This document shows, in pieces, positions 15,821 to 24,552 of a stretch of 61,301 bases of DNA. Under the pieces are notes generated by a model, which was not told the origin of the DNA, did no database searches, and worked only from the letters and a program-made list of their open reading frames with translations. A program made the translations under genes and the position numbers. The stretch covers positions 1 to 61,301 of the forward strand of contig JAEZQX010000576.1 of assembly GCA_023441105.1 (NCBI GenBank), in the 5' to 3' direction. The DNA is from Pseudomonadota bacterium. Its GTDB lineage: Bacteria; Pseudomonadota; Gammaproteobacteria; Burkholderiales; Burkholderiaceae. Each line of letters starts with the position of its first letter. Position 1 is the first letter of the stretch.

Positions 15821-17377
15821 CTAGCGAAGCAGCGCGTCGACGGCCTCCTCCAGGCGTGCACGCGCTGCTGCAACAGCGGCTTGCCTGCCGGCAAGCCATT
15901 CCTGATCCTGTACCAGCCGCGCCGCGCGGTTGCGAAGCGAAGCCTCGACCGCGGCTGGCGCGGTACCGCCCACCACCTTTCTTGCCCGGACGATCTCGAC
16001 CGGGTCAAGCGCCCGCCGCAGAACGTCGGCCGCCAGTCCCATCGGCCTTCCCGTCACCGTCATCGCCGCATCGTCGATCATTGCGGTGTCGATATCGCCA
16101 GGCTTCCGGCCGGCTGCCAGTGCCTCGCGGACGACCGTTCCGATGATCCGATGGGCGGTGCGAAACGAGATCCCGTTCTCTCGCACAAGGGTATCGGCCA
16201 GCTCCGAGGCCTGGGTGAAATGGGCCCCCGCCCGATCCCTCATCAAGTCTTCATCGATGCTGAGCGTCCCGACGACTCCGGCGAGCATTCGCGCGGCATC
16301 GCAGACCTCCGCAACCGTCTTCGCCGGATCCGCCTTGACCCCGCCAATGTGCGTCGCCATCCCGAAGGACACGCGGTTCCACCGGACGGCGTCCTGTGAA
16401 AATGCTGCGATCGCCCGCCCGGGTATCACCGCCAGCTCTTCCAGGACGTAAGGGTTCTTCTTCTGCGGCATGATGTAGCTGGTCGCCGAGTACTCGTCGG
16501 CAAGTTCGACCATGCCGAATTCGTACGTGCACCAGTAGAACAGGTCGTCGGAGAAGCGATTGATGTTGACCGCGAGGATCGCGACCTGCGCCAGCACCTC
16601 GATTGTCCGATCCCAGCACAGCAGGGAATAGCGGGTGTTCTCCACCAGCCCATCGAAGCCGAGCGACTCGGCAACGCGACGCCGGTCGATCGGATAGGCG
16701 GTTCCTTGACCGATGCCGGATTCTGCGAAGCTCTCGTTGAGGCGCTTGTAGGTGTCGTGGAGCCGGGAGAAGTCGGTCTCGAAGGCCTCCGCCACACAAG
16801 CCAGGTAGTGTCCCAGCGTAGTCGGTTGAGCGTGCTGGGCATGCGTATAGCCGGGCATGACGGTGCCGACATGGTCGCCGGCGAGTTTCAAGACCGCCGA
16901 TCGCAGCCCGTTCAGCTCTCCCATCAACTGCAGGAACTTGTCCCGCAGCAGCAGGCGAATGGCGACATTCGTCACCTCGCCGCGCGCGCGTCCGGTCAGC
17001 AGGCGTCCGCCGACTTCCCCGAGCCGGCTCACGACGATCCCTTCCATGTTGGGGGCGAGATCCTCGAGCGCGGGGTCCAGCTCGAACCCCTCGATTCCCT
17101 TGGCTTCCATCCACCGCAAGGCCTCGAGGAGCTTGGCGGCATCCGTGCCCGGTACGATTCCGGCCGAATGCAGCTCCACCACATGGGCCTTGTTGTACTC
17201 GATCAGCTTGTCGAAGAGGTGGCTGGTGCCTTCGAGCCAGCGCCGGTAGAACCCGTCGACGACGGAACTGGCCGGGTGCCCCTTCAAGCGGGAGTCGTGG
17301 GAACCGAGATTGACCGTATAGGCGTACTTGCCGGTCTCGTCGCCCGCAAGTGCTGCTGGATCGCGCCGCTCGCTCAT
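15821..17377 (-). CDS. Argininosuccinate-lyase-family enzyme (atypical)
   Basis: 518 aa, longer than the usual about 460 of ArgH. The fumarase/aspartase signature is present at residues 303-309 (MPQKKNP), as is PGYTHAQ at 175-181 with the conserved Thr-His. However, the ArgH motif usually reading TGRSRND is TGRARGE here (128-134), and the N-terminus is divergent. It should eliminate fumarate or a related acid from an N-substituted aspartate-like substrate, but is probably not the biosynthetic argininosuccinate lyase. ATGA overlap with a Bug receptor and an upstream LysR gene indicate a catabolic operon. EDDS-lyase-like activity is one possibility I cannot test. Confidence 0.78.
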   Translation of the reverse strand: MSERRDPAALAGDETGKYAYTVNLGSHDSRLKGHPASSVVDGFYRRWLEGTSHLFDKLIEYNKAHVVELHSAGIVPGTDAAKLLEALRWMEAKGIEGFELDPALEDLAPNMEGIVVSRLGEVGGRLLTGRARGEVTNVAIRLLLRDKFLQLMGELNGLRSAVLKLAGDHVGTVMPGYTHAQHAQPTTLGHYLACVAEAFETDFSRLHDTYKRLNESFAESGIGQGTAYPIDRRRVAESLGFDGLVENTRYSLLCWDRTIEVLAQVAILAVNINRFSDDLFYWCTYEFGMVELADEYSATSYIMPQKKNPYVLEELAVIPGRAIAAFSQDAVRWNRVSFGMATHIGGVKADPAKTVAEVCDAARMLAGVVGTLSIDEDLMRDRAGAHFTQASELADTLVRENGISFRTAHRIIGTVVREALAAGRKPGDIDTAMIDDAAMTVTGRPMGLAADVLRRALDPVEIVRARKVVGGTAPAAVEASLRNRAARLVQDQEWLAGRQAAVAAARARLEEAVDALLR

Positions 17378-18330
17378 TGCGCCTGGACCCCGGCAAGATC
17401 GGCAAGCCGCTTGAACCGCTCCATTTCCTTCAGCTGGAAGGCGCGCATCTCGTCAGGTCCGAGGGGGAGCAACTCGGTACCGGCCGCAAGGACGAACTTC
17501 GCTGCTGCGTCCGACGCGAGAATCTTCTGCATGGCCTTCGACAGCACGGTCGCAGGACCGTCCGGCGTTCCGGAGAGAACATACAGCGAGTTCCACGAGT
17601 AGGTCACGACCTCGGGATAGGTCTCCTTGACCGTAGGCACGCCGGGGAAGTCCCGATGCCGCGCTTCACCGGTGGTGGCCAAGGCCCTGACCCTGCCGGT
17701 CCGTATCAATTCCGCCGTGCCGGCAAGCTCGCCCACGGCCATGTCCAACTGGCCTCCGGCCACATCCGCGTAACACTGCCCGCCACCTTTGTAGGGCACG
17801 TGATTCACCTTCATGCCTGCGGCGCTGGCAATCCATTCGAGGACCAGCTGGTAACCCGACGCAGGCGTGCCGGCGTTCAGCGGACGGTCGGCTGCCTTGG
17901 CGGCCTGCACAAGATCTGCAAGCGTCTGGAACCGGGAGTCCGCCGGGACGATGATCACGTTGGTGTTCCGCGTGAGACCGGAGATGGGCTTCAGTTCGTT
18001 GACCGGGTCGTAGGACAGGTTCTTGACAACCACCGGGTTCACGACGATCGGCGAATTGCCACCGAGGAACAGCGTATAGCCGTCGGCCGGGGCATTCTTG
18101 ACGATGCCGGCCGCCACCGCCCCGAAGGCGCCGGGGCGGTTCTCCACCAGCACCGACTGGCCCAGTTCGGCCGACAGTTGATGAGCAAAGAACCGTGCAG
18201 CGATGTCCGCTCCCGCGCCGGGCGTGAATGGGACGACGACTTTCAGCGGCCGATTCGGAAAGCCAGGCTCCTGCGCCGCTGCCTGTGGCAGGAGGACGAA
18301 CGCCGCCAGCAATGTCCAGATCAGCTTCAT
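17374..18330 (-). CDS. Tripartite tricarboxylate transporter receptor (Bug/TctC family)
   Basis: 318 aa. Signal peptide MKLIWTLLAAFVLLPQAAAQ, then FPNRPLKVVVPFTPGAGADI, SVLVENRPGAFGAVAAGIV and VNHVPYKGGGQCYADVAGGQ, all Bug landmarks. It is a periplasmic receptor of about 300 residues, usually for carboxylates or amino-acid derivatives. Its stop overlaps the ArgH-family start by 4 bp, so receptor and lyase should share a substrate. An inverted repeat at 18415-18430, 85 bp upstream of its ATG, is a likely LysR operator. Confidence 0.9.
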   Translation of the reverse strand: MKLIWTLLAAFVLLPQAAAQEPGFPNRPLKVVVPFTPGAGADIAARFFAHQLSAELGQSVLVENRPGAFGAVAAGIVKNAPADGYTLFLGGNSPIVVNPVVVKNLSYDPVNELKPISGLTRNTNVIIVPADSRFQTLADLVQAAKAADRPLNAGTPASGYQLVLEWIASAAGMKVNHVPYKGGGQCYADVAGGQLDMAVGELAGTAELIRTGRVRALATTGEARHRDFPGVPTVKETYPEVVTYSWNSLYVLSGTPDGPATVLSKAMQKILASDAAAKFVLAAGTELLPLGPDEMRAFQLKEMERFKRLADLAGVQAQ

Positions 18331-18412
18331 TGGATACCGTGATGAGTGGCTTCGGGGACCGAACGGTACCCCAGGCGGAAGGTCCTGGGAAATACGACTT
18401 GCGCGAGGGCCG

Positions 18413-19384
18413 CTATAAGGATTTCCTTATGTCTTCGGCATCCGCCTTGAGCGTCCCGCGCCAGGTACCGTCGGCAACCATCCGCGCGAGCACGTCCAGG
18501 GACAGTTCAACCACCGCGGTCGCCGCACGGGATATGGCCCGGCGCTGCACGAGGTAGACGTTGCGCCGGATGACGGGTGCACTGAGGCGTCCGATGTAGA
18601 GGTCGTGGTCCTCCCTCTCGCGCATCATGCTCGACAGCGAAAGAATGCAGCAGCCGCTGCCGGAGAGGGCAAGTTCCTTGAGGATATGAAGGGAATCGAC
18701 CTCCGCCAGCAGATTGATCGTGACGCCCTGCGACTTCGCCGTGTTGTCGATCGTGTCGCGCACCAGCTGGCCCTGGCGTGACAGGTAGAGTGGCAGCCCG
18801 TCAAGTTCGCGAAAGGGAAAGTTGGCGGACACCCGCCTGCCGAGGTGGCGCTCGATCATCCTGCGCTGGCCGACGAGACACATCTCCTCCGACAGCACTG
18901 CCAGCGAACGCACCCCCTCCGACTGCACCGTATTGAGCGAAAGTGCGAAGTCGATGCCGCCGGAGCGGATCAGGTCCTGCAACAAGCCACCCAGGAGTTC
19001 CCGAACCTGGATGCGGACACGAGGGAGCTTCTCGGCAGCTTGCTGGAGCAACGGGGCCACCAGCATCGAACCGATGGATTGCCCGACACCCAGGACGACT
19101 TGGCCCTCCGGGTCGCTGGGGCTGCGCACCCGCTCCGCTACCGAGCCCATCTCATCGAGGAGTCGACGGGCTTCCACGAGGAGACGCTGTCCCGCTTCCG
19201 TCCTCCTGACTCCCCGAGGCGTCCTCTCGAAGACCTTCACCCCGAGTTCGGACTCGAGCATCCTGATCTGCTGCGAAAGGGCGGGCTGCGCGATGTGCAG
19301 CGTCTCGGCCGCGCGGGTAAGCGACTCCAGCTCCGCCACCTTGACGAAGTAGCGGAGCCGTCGCAAGTCGAAGCTGCTGGACAT
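18413..19384 (-). CDS. LysR-family transcriptional regulator
   Basis: 323 aa from the ATG at 19384 (MSSSFDLRRLRYFVKVAE); the in-frame extension upstream is not LysR-like. The winged helix-turn-helix is canonical: LTRAAETLHIAQPALSQQIRMLESELGVKVFER at about 20-52. The effector domain has the usual VVLGVGQSIGSMLVAPLL start near residue 93. It is co-directional with and 82 bp upstream of the Bug receptor and ArgH-family genes, which it most likely controls in response to the imported compound. The dyad at 18415-18430 is the best candidate site. Confidence 0.9.
   Translation of the reverse strand: MSSSFDLRRLRYFVKVAELESLTRAAETLHIAQPALSQQIRMLESELGVKVFERTPRGVRRTEAGQRLLVEARRLLDEMGSVAERVRSPSDPEGQVVLGVGQSIGSMLVAPLLQQAAEKLPRVRIQVRELLGGLLQDLIRSGGIDFALSLNTVQSEGVRSLAVLSEEMCLVGQRRMIERHLGRRVSANFPFRELDGLPLYLSRQGQLVRDTIDNTAKSQGVTINLLAEVDSLHILKELALSGSGCCILSLSSMMREREDHDLYIGRLSAPVIRRNVYLVQRRAISRAATAVVELSLDVLARMVADGTWRGTLKADAEDIRKSL
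18415..18430. promoter_or_regulatory. ATAAGG-ATTT-CCTTAT inverted repeat, candidate LysR box
   Basis: Perfect 6-bp arms around ATTT. It overlaps the last codons of the LysR gene and lies 85 bp before the ATG of the Bug-lyase pair. LysR-type regulators bind dyads with the T-N11-A pattern, which this satisfies (ATAA-N8-TTAT). The location would let the regulator activate the downstream genes. It could also be part of a hairpin that weakens read-through. Confidence 0.5.
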
Positions 19385-19574
19385 ATCGGGCGCGCCAACC
19401 CCGAGCGATCGAAAAGCGAGAGGATACCTTCGATACCGTGCCGCATCCTGGGCGACCGGGTGCCCAGGCACCGCAAGAGTCGCAGTGCCAGGCCCCGGGA
19501 CCGGCAGCCATGCCCTTCGCTACGCTGCGTCATGACTTTGTCACCAGACCGCGTTAAGTTCCCTACCGCGGCGA

Positions 19575-19588
19575 TGAAAACGTTTTCC
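19575..19588. promoter_or_regulatory. TGAAAACGTTTTCC palindrome, LacI-type operator
   Basis: Central CG palindrome GAAAACGTTTTC with flanks close to the LacI/GalR-family consensus (TGNAA-CG-TTNCA; one flank base differs). It lies 67 bp upstream of the LacI-family ATG at 19655, in the 270-bp gap divergent from the LysR gene. It probably mediates autoregulation of the regulator and ABC-phosphodiesterase operon. Confidence 0.6.
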
Positions 19589-19654
19589 ATTCGGTAGATG
19601 CCTCTCGTCCAGATCCCCTCGGCACCCTCCCGTCCACGACACCCTCCTGCATTC

Positions 19655-20743
19655 ATGTCGATCCACGCAGTTGCCCGCCGGGCCGGCGTTTCCATCACCA
19701 CCGTCTCGCGCGTTTTCAACCGGCCGGAACGGGTGGCGCCTGTCACGCGCGAGCGGGTGCTGTCGGCGGCGCGGCTGCTGGATTTCGTGCCGAATGCGAG
19801 CGCGCGCACGCTGCGCACCCAGGAGAGCCGGATCCTGGGCGTGGTGCTGCCGACGCTGCTGAACCCGGTCTTCGCCGAATGCCTGGCCGGCATTGCCGAC
19901 GCAGCCGATGCCGCGGGCTACTCCATCGTGCCGCTGGTCACCGACTACGACGTGAAGCGGGAAGCGTCGGCGATCGACAGGCTGCTGGCGCGGGACGTCG
20001 ACGGGCTGGTGGTCACCGTGGCCAACGCATCCCGCTCGCCGAGCCTGCGCCGGCTGCAACAGGCCGGGATCGCCTACGTGCTGGCCTACAACCGTCACCC
20101 TCGTCATGCCTGCGTCTCCGTCGACGGCGAGGCGGCCTTCGCCGAGGCCGTCGCATGGCTGGTGTCGCTGGGTCATCGCCGCATCGCGATGGCAAGCGGC
20201 ACCCTGGCTGCGTCCGATCGCGCCCGCCAGCGCTATCGCGGCTTCCAGACCGGAATGGCACGGGCGGGGCTTGCCGACGGCGAGCTGATCGAGATGCCCT
20301 TCGTTCCGACGGCGGTCGAGCAGGTCCGTGACCGGCTTGCCCGGCCGGATCGGCCAACCGCCCTGCTGTGCTCCAACGACCTGCTGGCCGTACGCTGCAT
20401 CCGCGCGGCACGGCTGGCCGGGCTCCCGGTGCCGCAAGCCCTGTCGGTCGTCGGCATCGACGGCATCGCGATCGGCGCCGACCTGACGCCGCGGCTCAGC
20501 ACGATCGCGCAGCCGAACCGCCAGATCGGGGAAACCTGCGTCGCCACGCTCGTGACGGCCTTGCGCGCAGGAATCGCGCCGGGGCCCGGCGACAGTTCCA
20601 GCCTGCCCTATCTCCTGTGCGAGGGCGAATCGTGCGGCAGGCTCCTGCCGCCGGGGTCGGTCCGGCACGCGTCGCGGGCGGCGCCCATCCGGCACCGCTC
20701 CTCCCAGCAGTCCAACCCATCAAGAAGACGGAAATCCCGATGA
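19655..20743 (+). CDS. LacI-family transcriptional regulator
   Basis: 362 aa. The start is set at 19655 because the DNA-binding domain begins at once with MSIHAVARRAGVSITTVSRVF, the canonical LacI opening; an ATG at 19598 would add 19 poorly structured residues. A hinge with SARTLRTQES is followed by a periplasmic-binding-like effector domain (ILGVVLPTLLNPVFAECLAGI ... VDGLVV). Its stop overlaps the start of the ABC receptor gene (ATGA), so regulator and transporter form one operon with the phosphodiesterase. The effector is presumably the transported compound or its product. Confidence 0.9.
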   Translation: MSIHAVARRAGVSITTVSRVFNRPERVAPVTRERVLSAARLLDFVPNASARTLRTQESRILGVVLPTLLNPVFAECLAGIADAADAAGYSIVPLVTDYDVKREASAIDRLLARDVDGLVVTVANASRSPSLRRLQQAGIAYVLAYNRHPRHACVSVDGEAAFAEAVAWLVSLGHRRIAMASGTLAASDRARQRYRGFQTGMARAGLADGELIEMPFVPTAVEQVRDRLARPDRPTALLCSNDLLAVRCIRAARLAGLPVPQALSVVGIDGIAIGADLTPRLSTIAQPNRQIGETCVATLVTALRAGIAPGPGDSSSLPYLLCEGESCGRLLPPGSVRHASRAAPIRHRSSQQSNPSRRRKSR

Positions 20744-21756
20744 AACCGAAGCATTTCTCCCGCGTCGGCCTCGCCGCTGCGCTGCTCGTCGGCACCCTCT
20801 ACGGCGCAAGCGCCGCGGCCCAGACGGCCATCTGCTACAACTGCCCGCCGGAATGGGCGGATTGGGGCACCCAGCTGCGCGCCATCAAGTCGAAGACCGG
20901 CATCACCATCCCGCCCGACAACAAGAACTCCGGCCAGACGCTGGCGCAACTGGTCGCCGAAAAGTCGAGCCCGGTCGCCGACATGGCCTACTATGGCGTG
21001 ACCTTTGGCGTGCAGGCGAAGAAGGAGGGCGTCACCGCGAGCTACAAGCCGAAGGGCTGGGAGCAGATTCCCGACGGCCTCAAGGATCCCGACGGCCACT
21101 GGTTCACCATCCACTCGGGCACGCTCGGCTTCATGGTCAATGTCGACGCGCTCAAGGGCAAGCCGGTGCCCAAGTCCTGGGCCGACCTCCTCAAGCCCGA
21201 GTACAAGGGCCTGATCGGCTACCTCGATCCCGCGTCCGCCTTCGTCGGCTACGTCGGCGCCGTCGCGGTCAATCAGGCGCGCGGCGGCAAGCTGGACGAT
21301 TTCTCGCCGGCGATCGACTACTTCAAGGCCCTGCAGAAGAACGAGCCGATCGTACCGAAGCAGACTTCCTATGCCCGAGTCCTCTCCGGCGAAATCGCGA
21401 TCCTGCTGGACTACGACTTCAACGCCTATCGCGCGAAGCACAAGGACATGGCGAACGTCGAGTTCGTGATCCCGGCCGAAGGTACGGTCGTCGTGCCCTA
21501 CGTGATGAGCCTGGTCGCGAAAAGCCCCAATGCCGACAACGGCCGCAAGGCGCTCGACTTCGTTCTCTCGGATGAAGGCCAGGCCCTGTGGGCCAATGCC
21601 TTCCTGCGGCCGGTGCGCGAGTCGGCCATCAGCAAGGAGGCGCAGGCCAAGTTCCTGCCGGCGAGCGATTATGCGCGTGCCAAGCCCGTCGACTACGGCA
21701 GGATGGCGGAGGTTCAGAAAGCCTTCTCCGATCGCTACTTGAAGGAAGCGCAATAG
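20740..21756 (+). CDS. Periplasmic substrate-binding protein of Fe/spermidine-type ABC importer
   Basis: 338 aa. ATG overlapping the LacI stop. Signal peptide: KPKHFSRVGLAAALLVGTLYGASAAAQ. The mature protein reads as the type II receptor class used for iron, thiamine, 2-aminoethylphosphonate and polyamines: PVADMAYYGVTFGVQAKKEG, GTLGFMVNVDALKGKPVPKSW and VPYVMSLVAKSPNADNGRKALDFVLS. The ligand is not defined by sequence. The phosphodiesterase at the end of the operon hints at a phosphodiester such as a glycerophosphodiester. Confidence 0.87.
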   Translation: MKPKHFSRVGLAAALLVGTLYGASAAAQTAICYNCPPEWADWGTQLRAIKSKTGITIPPDNKNSGQTLAQLVAEKSSPVADMAYYGVTFGVQAKKEGVTASYKPKGWEQIPDGLKDPDGHWFTIHSGTLGFMVNVDALKGKPVPKSWADLLKPEYKGLIGYLDPASAFVGYVGAVAVNQARGGKLDDFSPAIDYFKALQKNEPIVPKQTSYARVLSGEIAILLDYDFNAYRAKHKDMANVEFVIPAEGTVVVPYVMSLVAKSPNADNGRKALDFVLSDEGQALWANAFLRPVRESAISKEAQAKFLPASDYARAKPVDYGRMAEVQKAFSDRYLKEAQ

Positions 21757-21778
21757 CGATGCGCGCGAAGGAGCTTCG

Positions 21779-22675
21779 TTGAGAACCGCAGCCGTCCGAC
21801 CAGCCATCGGCGCTGCCAGGCAAGCGGCAGCGCCACGAGGCGGTCGCGGCCGCTCCGGCGGACTGCTGCTTGCCGCCTGTCTCGCGCCGGCGGCGGTGGT
21901 CTTCGCCGCTTTCTGGCTGCTGCCGATGGCATGGCTGGTGCTGCTGCCCGCCGGCAAAGGCTGGCAGACCTACTTCGCGGTGCTCAGCAATCCACGCTAC
22001 CTGCAAAGCCTCGGCAACACGCTGCTGTTGTCGATCTCCGTGACTGCCGCCACGCTGGTGATCGGCGCCGCCGTCGGCCTGTTCCTCGCGCGAACGCCCT
22101 TCCCGGGTCGGCGATTGCTGCTGTCGCTACTGACGCTGCCGCTGTCGTTTCCCGGCGTCATCGTCGGCTTCTTCGTCATCCTGCTGGGCGGCCGCCAGGG
22201 ACTGATCCCCTGGATCGCGCAGCGCCTGGGCGGGGAGGGATTCGCCTTCGCGTACGGGCTCCTGGGCCTGTTTCTCGCCTACCTGTATTTCTCGCTGCCC
22301 CGCGCCATCGCCACCTACACGGCCGCGGCCGAAGCGCTCGACATGCAGCTGGAAGAGGCCGCCCGTTCGCTCGGCGCATCGCGCGCCCGGATCGCACTCG
22401 ATGTCTGGGTGCCGGCCTTGGCCCCCACCACCGTGGCCTGCGGCGCCATCGTCTTCGCCACCGCCATGGGCGCATTCGGCACCGCCTTCACCCTCGCCAG
22501 CAAGTTCGAGGTATTGCCGATCACCATCTACGGCGAATTCACCAACTACGCCAACTTCGCACTGGCGGCCTCCTTGTCGATCGCGTTGGGCCTGATGACC
22601 TGGGTGGTACTGTTCCTGGCGCGGCGATTGACGGGTGGTTCCCCGGTGGCGGGAGCAACCGGTGGCGGCGTCTGA
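21779..22675 (+). CDS. ABC transporter permease (first subunit)
   Basis: 298 aa from a TTG start with a strong GAAGGAG site 5-11 bp upstream, which decides the start. About six membrane helices are visible. The inner-membrane component motif with EAA is seen as LEEAARSLGASRARIALDVWVPAL (the cytoplasmic loop that docks to the ATPase). The class is the CysT/PotB-like group. It acts with the following permease as a heterodimer for the receptor at 20740. Confidence 0.87.
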   Translation: MRTAAVRPAIGAARQAAAPRGGRGRSGGLLLAACLAPAAVVFAAFWLLPMAWLVLLPAGKGWQTYFAVLSNPRYLQSLGNTLLLSISVTAATLVIGAAVGLFLARTPFPGRRLLLSLLTLPLSFPGVIVGFFVILLGGRQGLIPWIAQRLGGEGFAFAYGLLGLFLAYLYFSLPRAIATYTAAAEALDMQLEEAARSLGASRARIALDVWVPALAPTTVACGAIVFATAMGAFGTAFTLASKFEVLPITIYGEFTNYANFALAASLSIALGLMTWVVLFLARRLTGGSPVAGATGGGV

Positions 22676-22676
22676 G

Positions 22677-23489
22677 ATGGCCACGACGGGAGTCACCTCC
22701 GCGAGACGGCCATCGCCGATCCTGCTGGCGATCACCGTCGCCGTGACGCTGTTCACCCTGGCCCCGATGGTGCTGTCGGTGACCGCCGGCCTGATCAACA
22801 ACTACAGCGTCGGCACCCGCAGCGGCTTCACCACCCGCTGGTTCGTCGAAGTCTGGTCCGTCTACGGCGACACCGTCTGGCGTTCGCTGCTGCTGGCCGT
22901 CGCTTGTGTTGCCGGTGCCCTGGTGTTGGGCGTCCCTGCTGCCTATGCGCTTGCGCGCAGCCGCTCGCGCTGGGTACGCGCCTTCGAGGAGCTTCTCACG
23001 CTGCCGGTTGCCGTGCCGGGACTGGCCACCGCCCTCGCCCTGATCCTCGTCTACGGCCAGATGCGTGGCTTTCGCGGCAGCTTTGCATTCATCCTCGCCG
23101 GCCACCTGGTGTTCACTTTGCCATTCATGGTGCGCACGGTGGCCGCCGCCTTCGCCCGTCCGGAGCTGGCGACGCTGGAGGAAGCTGCCCGGTCGCTCGG
23201 CGCCAATTTCCGGCAACGCTTCCTCGGCATCCTGGTGCCTGCGGTATTACCCTCGATCGCGGCCGGCAGCCTGATGGTCTTCACGCTCTCGATCGGCGAG
23301 TTCAACCTGACCTGGATGCTGCACACGCCACTGACCCGGACCTTGCCGGTCGGCCTGGCCGACAGCTACGCATCGATGCGGCTGGAAATCGGCTCCGCCT
23401 ATACGCTGCTGTTCTTCGGCGTGGTGCTGCCGGTGCTGTGGCTGCTGCAATGGATCGTCCAGATCCTCGAGAGACGCGATGGAAACTGA
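22677..23489 (+). CDS. ABC transporter permease (second subunit)
   Basis: 270 aa from the ATG two bases after the preceding stop. It has six hydrophobic segments and the EAA loop LEEAARSLGANFRQRFLGILVPAVLPSIAAGS. The motif TLPVAVPGLATALALI marks the PotC/ThiP-like class. It overlaps the ATPase gene by 11 bp. It is the partner of the 21779 product. Confidence 0.88.
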   Translation: MATTGVTSARRPSPILLAITVAVTLFTLAPMVLSVTAGLINNYSVGTRSGFTTRWFVEVWSVYGDTVWRSLLLAVACVAGALVLGVPAAYALARSRSRWVRAFEELLTLPVAVPGLATALALILVYGQMRGFRGSFAFILAGHLVFTLPFMVRTVAAAFARPELATLEEAARSLGANFRQRFLGILVPAVLPSIAAGSLMVFTLSIGEFNLTWMLHTPLTRTLPVGLADSYASMRLEIGSAYTLLFFGVVLPVLWLLQWIVQILERRDGN

Positions 23490-24552
23490 ATCTTCGTCCG
23501 CAAGCACGCGCGTCGACGTCGTCGATTGCGCCAAGACCTTCGCCGATGGCACGCGGGCCCTCAAGGCGACATCACTGGCCGTGAAGCCGGGCGAGGTACT
23601 GGCCTTGCTCGGCCCGTCCGGCTGCGGCAAGACGACGCTGCTGCGGGTGATCGCCGGCCTGGAGGCTGCCGATCCAGGCGGCCGGGTGCTGTTTGGCGGC
23701 GAGGATGTCACCACCCGGCCGATCGAAACGCGGGGCGTCGGCATGGTGTTCCAGCACTATGCGCTGTTTCCGCAGATGACCACGGCAGGCAATATCGGCT
23801 ACGGCCTCAGGATCCGGGGCGTGCCGGAGAAGGAGCGGCGCCGGCGGGTCGGCGAGCTGATCGACCTGGTGCGGCTCAACGGGCTCGAGCACAAGCGGCC
23901 GGCTGAGCTGTCGGGCGGCCAGCGCCAGCGGGTTGCACTGGCCCGCGCGGTCGCCGTGCGTCCGCAGGTGCTGCTGCTCGACGAGCCCCTCACCGCACTG
24001 GATGCGAAGCTGAAGGAGTCGCTGCGAGACGAACTGGCGGAGCTGCTGCGGCGGCTTCATATCACCGCCATCCATGTGACCCACGACCAGCAGGAGGCGC
24101 TGGCGATTGCCGACCGGCTGGCCATCATGCAGGCCGGCCGCATCGTCGGGCTCGGCGACGGAGAGACGCTGTACCGTCGCCCCGATCATCCGTTCGTCGC
24201 GGAATTCCTCGGTCGGGTCAACCGGATCCCGCGGGACGAGGCAGCCCGGACGGCAGGTCAGATCCGGGTGGGTGATGCGGCCTGGCCGTGTCCCCCAGGG
24301 CTGCGCCAGCATCCGGCGGTGCTGGTTCGGCCGGAAGACGTGATCGTGGGGCCGCTGCGCAGCGGCGCGGCCCGCATGACCGTGGCGCGGCGCGTATTCC
24401 TCGGCGAGCGGGTGCAGTTGCATCTCGCCGCTTCGGGCAACGCCAATCTCATCGCGGAGGTGGCTCGCGACCACCACGTCGGCCGCGGCGAGACGGTAGG
24501 CGTTTCCATCGCCGAGGATCGCTGGATGCCTTGGCACGAGGAGCAGGCATGA
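23479..24552 (+). CDS. ABC transporter ATPase (PotA/UgpC-like)
   Basis: 357 aa. Walker A GPSGCGKTT at residues 45-53, Q-loop in GMVFQHYALFPQMTT, signature LSGGQRQRVALARA at about 145-158, Walker B LLLDEPLTALD and an H-loop in IHVTHDQQEAL. The C-terminal about 110 residues form a TOBE-type regulatory domain (AVLVRPEDVIVG). This long form is typical of importers for iron, polyamines and glycerol-phosphate compounds. It powers the 20740-23489 components, and its stop overlaps the phosphodiesterase start. Confidence 0.92.
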   Translation: METESSSASTRVDVVDCAKTFADGTRALKATSLAVKPGEVLALLGPSGCGKTTLLRVIAGLEAADPGGRVLFGGEDVTTRPIETRGVGMVFQHYALFPQMTTAGNIGYGLRIRGVPEKERRRRVGELIDLVRLNGLEHKRPAELSGGQRQRVALARAVAVRPQVLLLDEPLTALDAKLKESLRDELAELLRRLHITAIHVTHDQQEALAIADRLAIMQAGRIVGLGDGETLYRRPDHPFVAEFLGRVNRIPRDEAARTAGQIRVGDAAWPCPPGLRQHPAVLVRPEDVIVGPLRSGAARMTVARRVFLGERVQLHLAASGNANLIAEVARDHHVGRGETVGVSIAEDRWMPWHEEQA

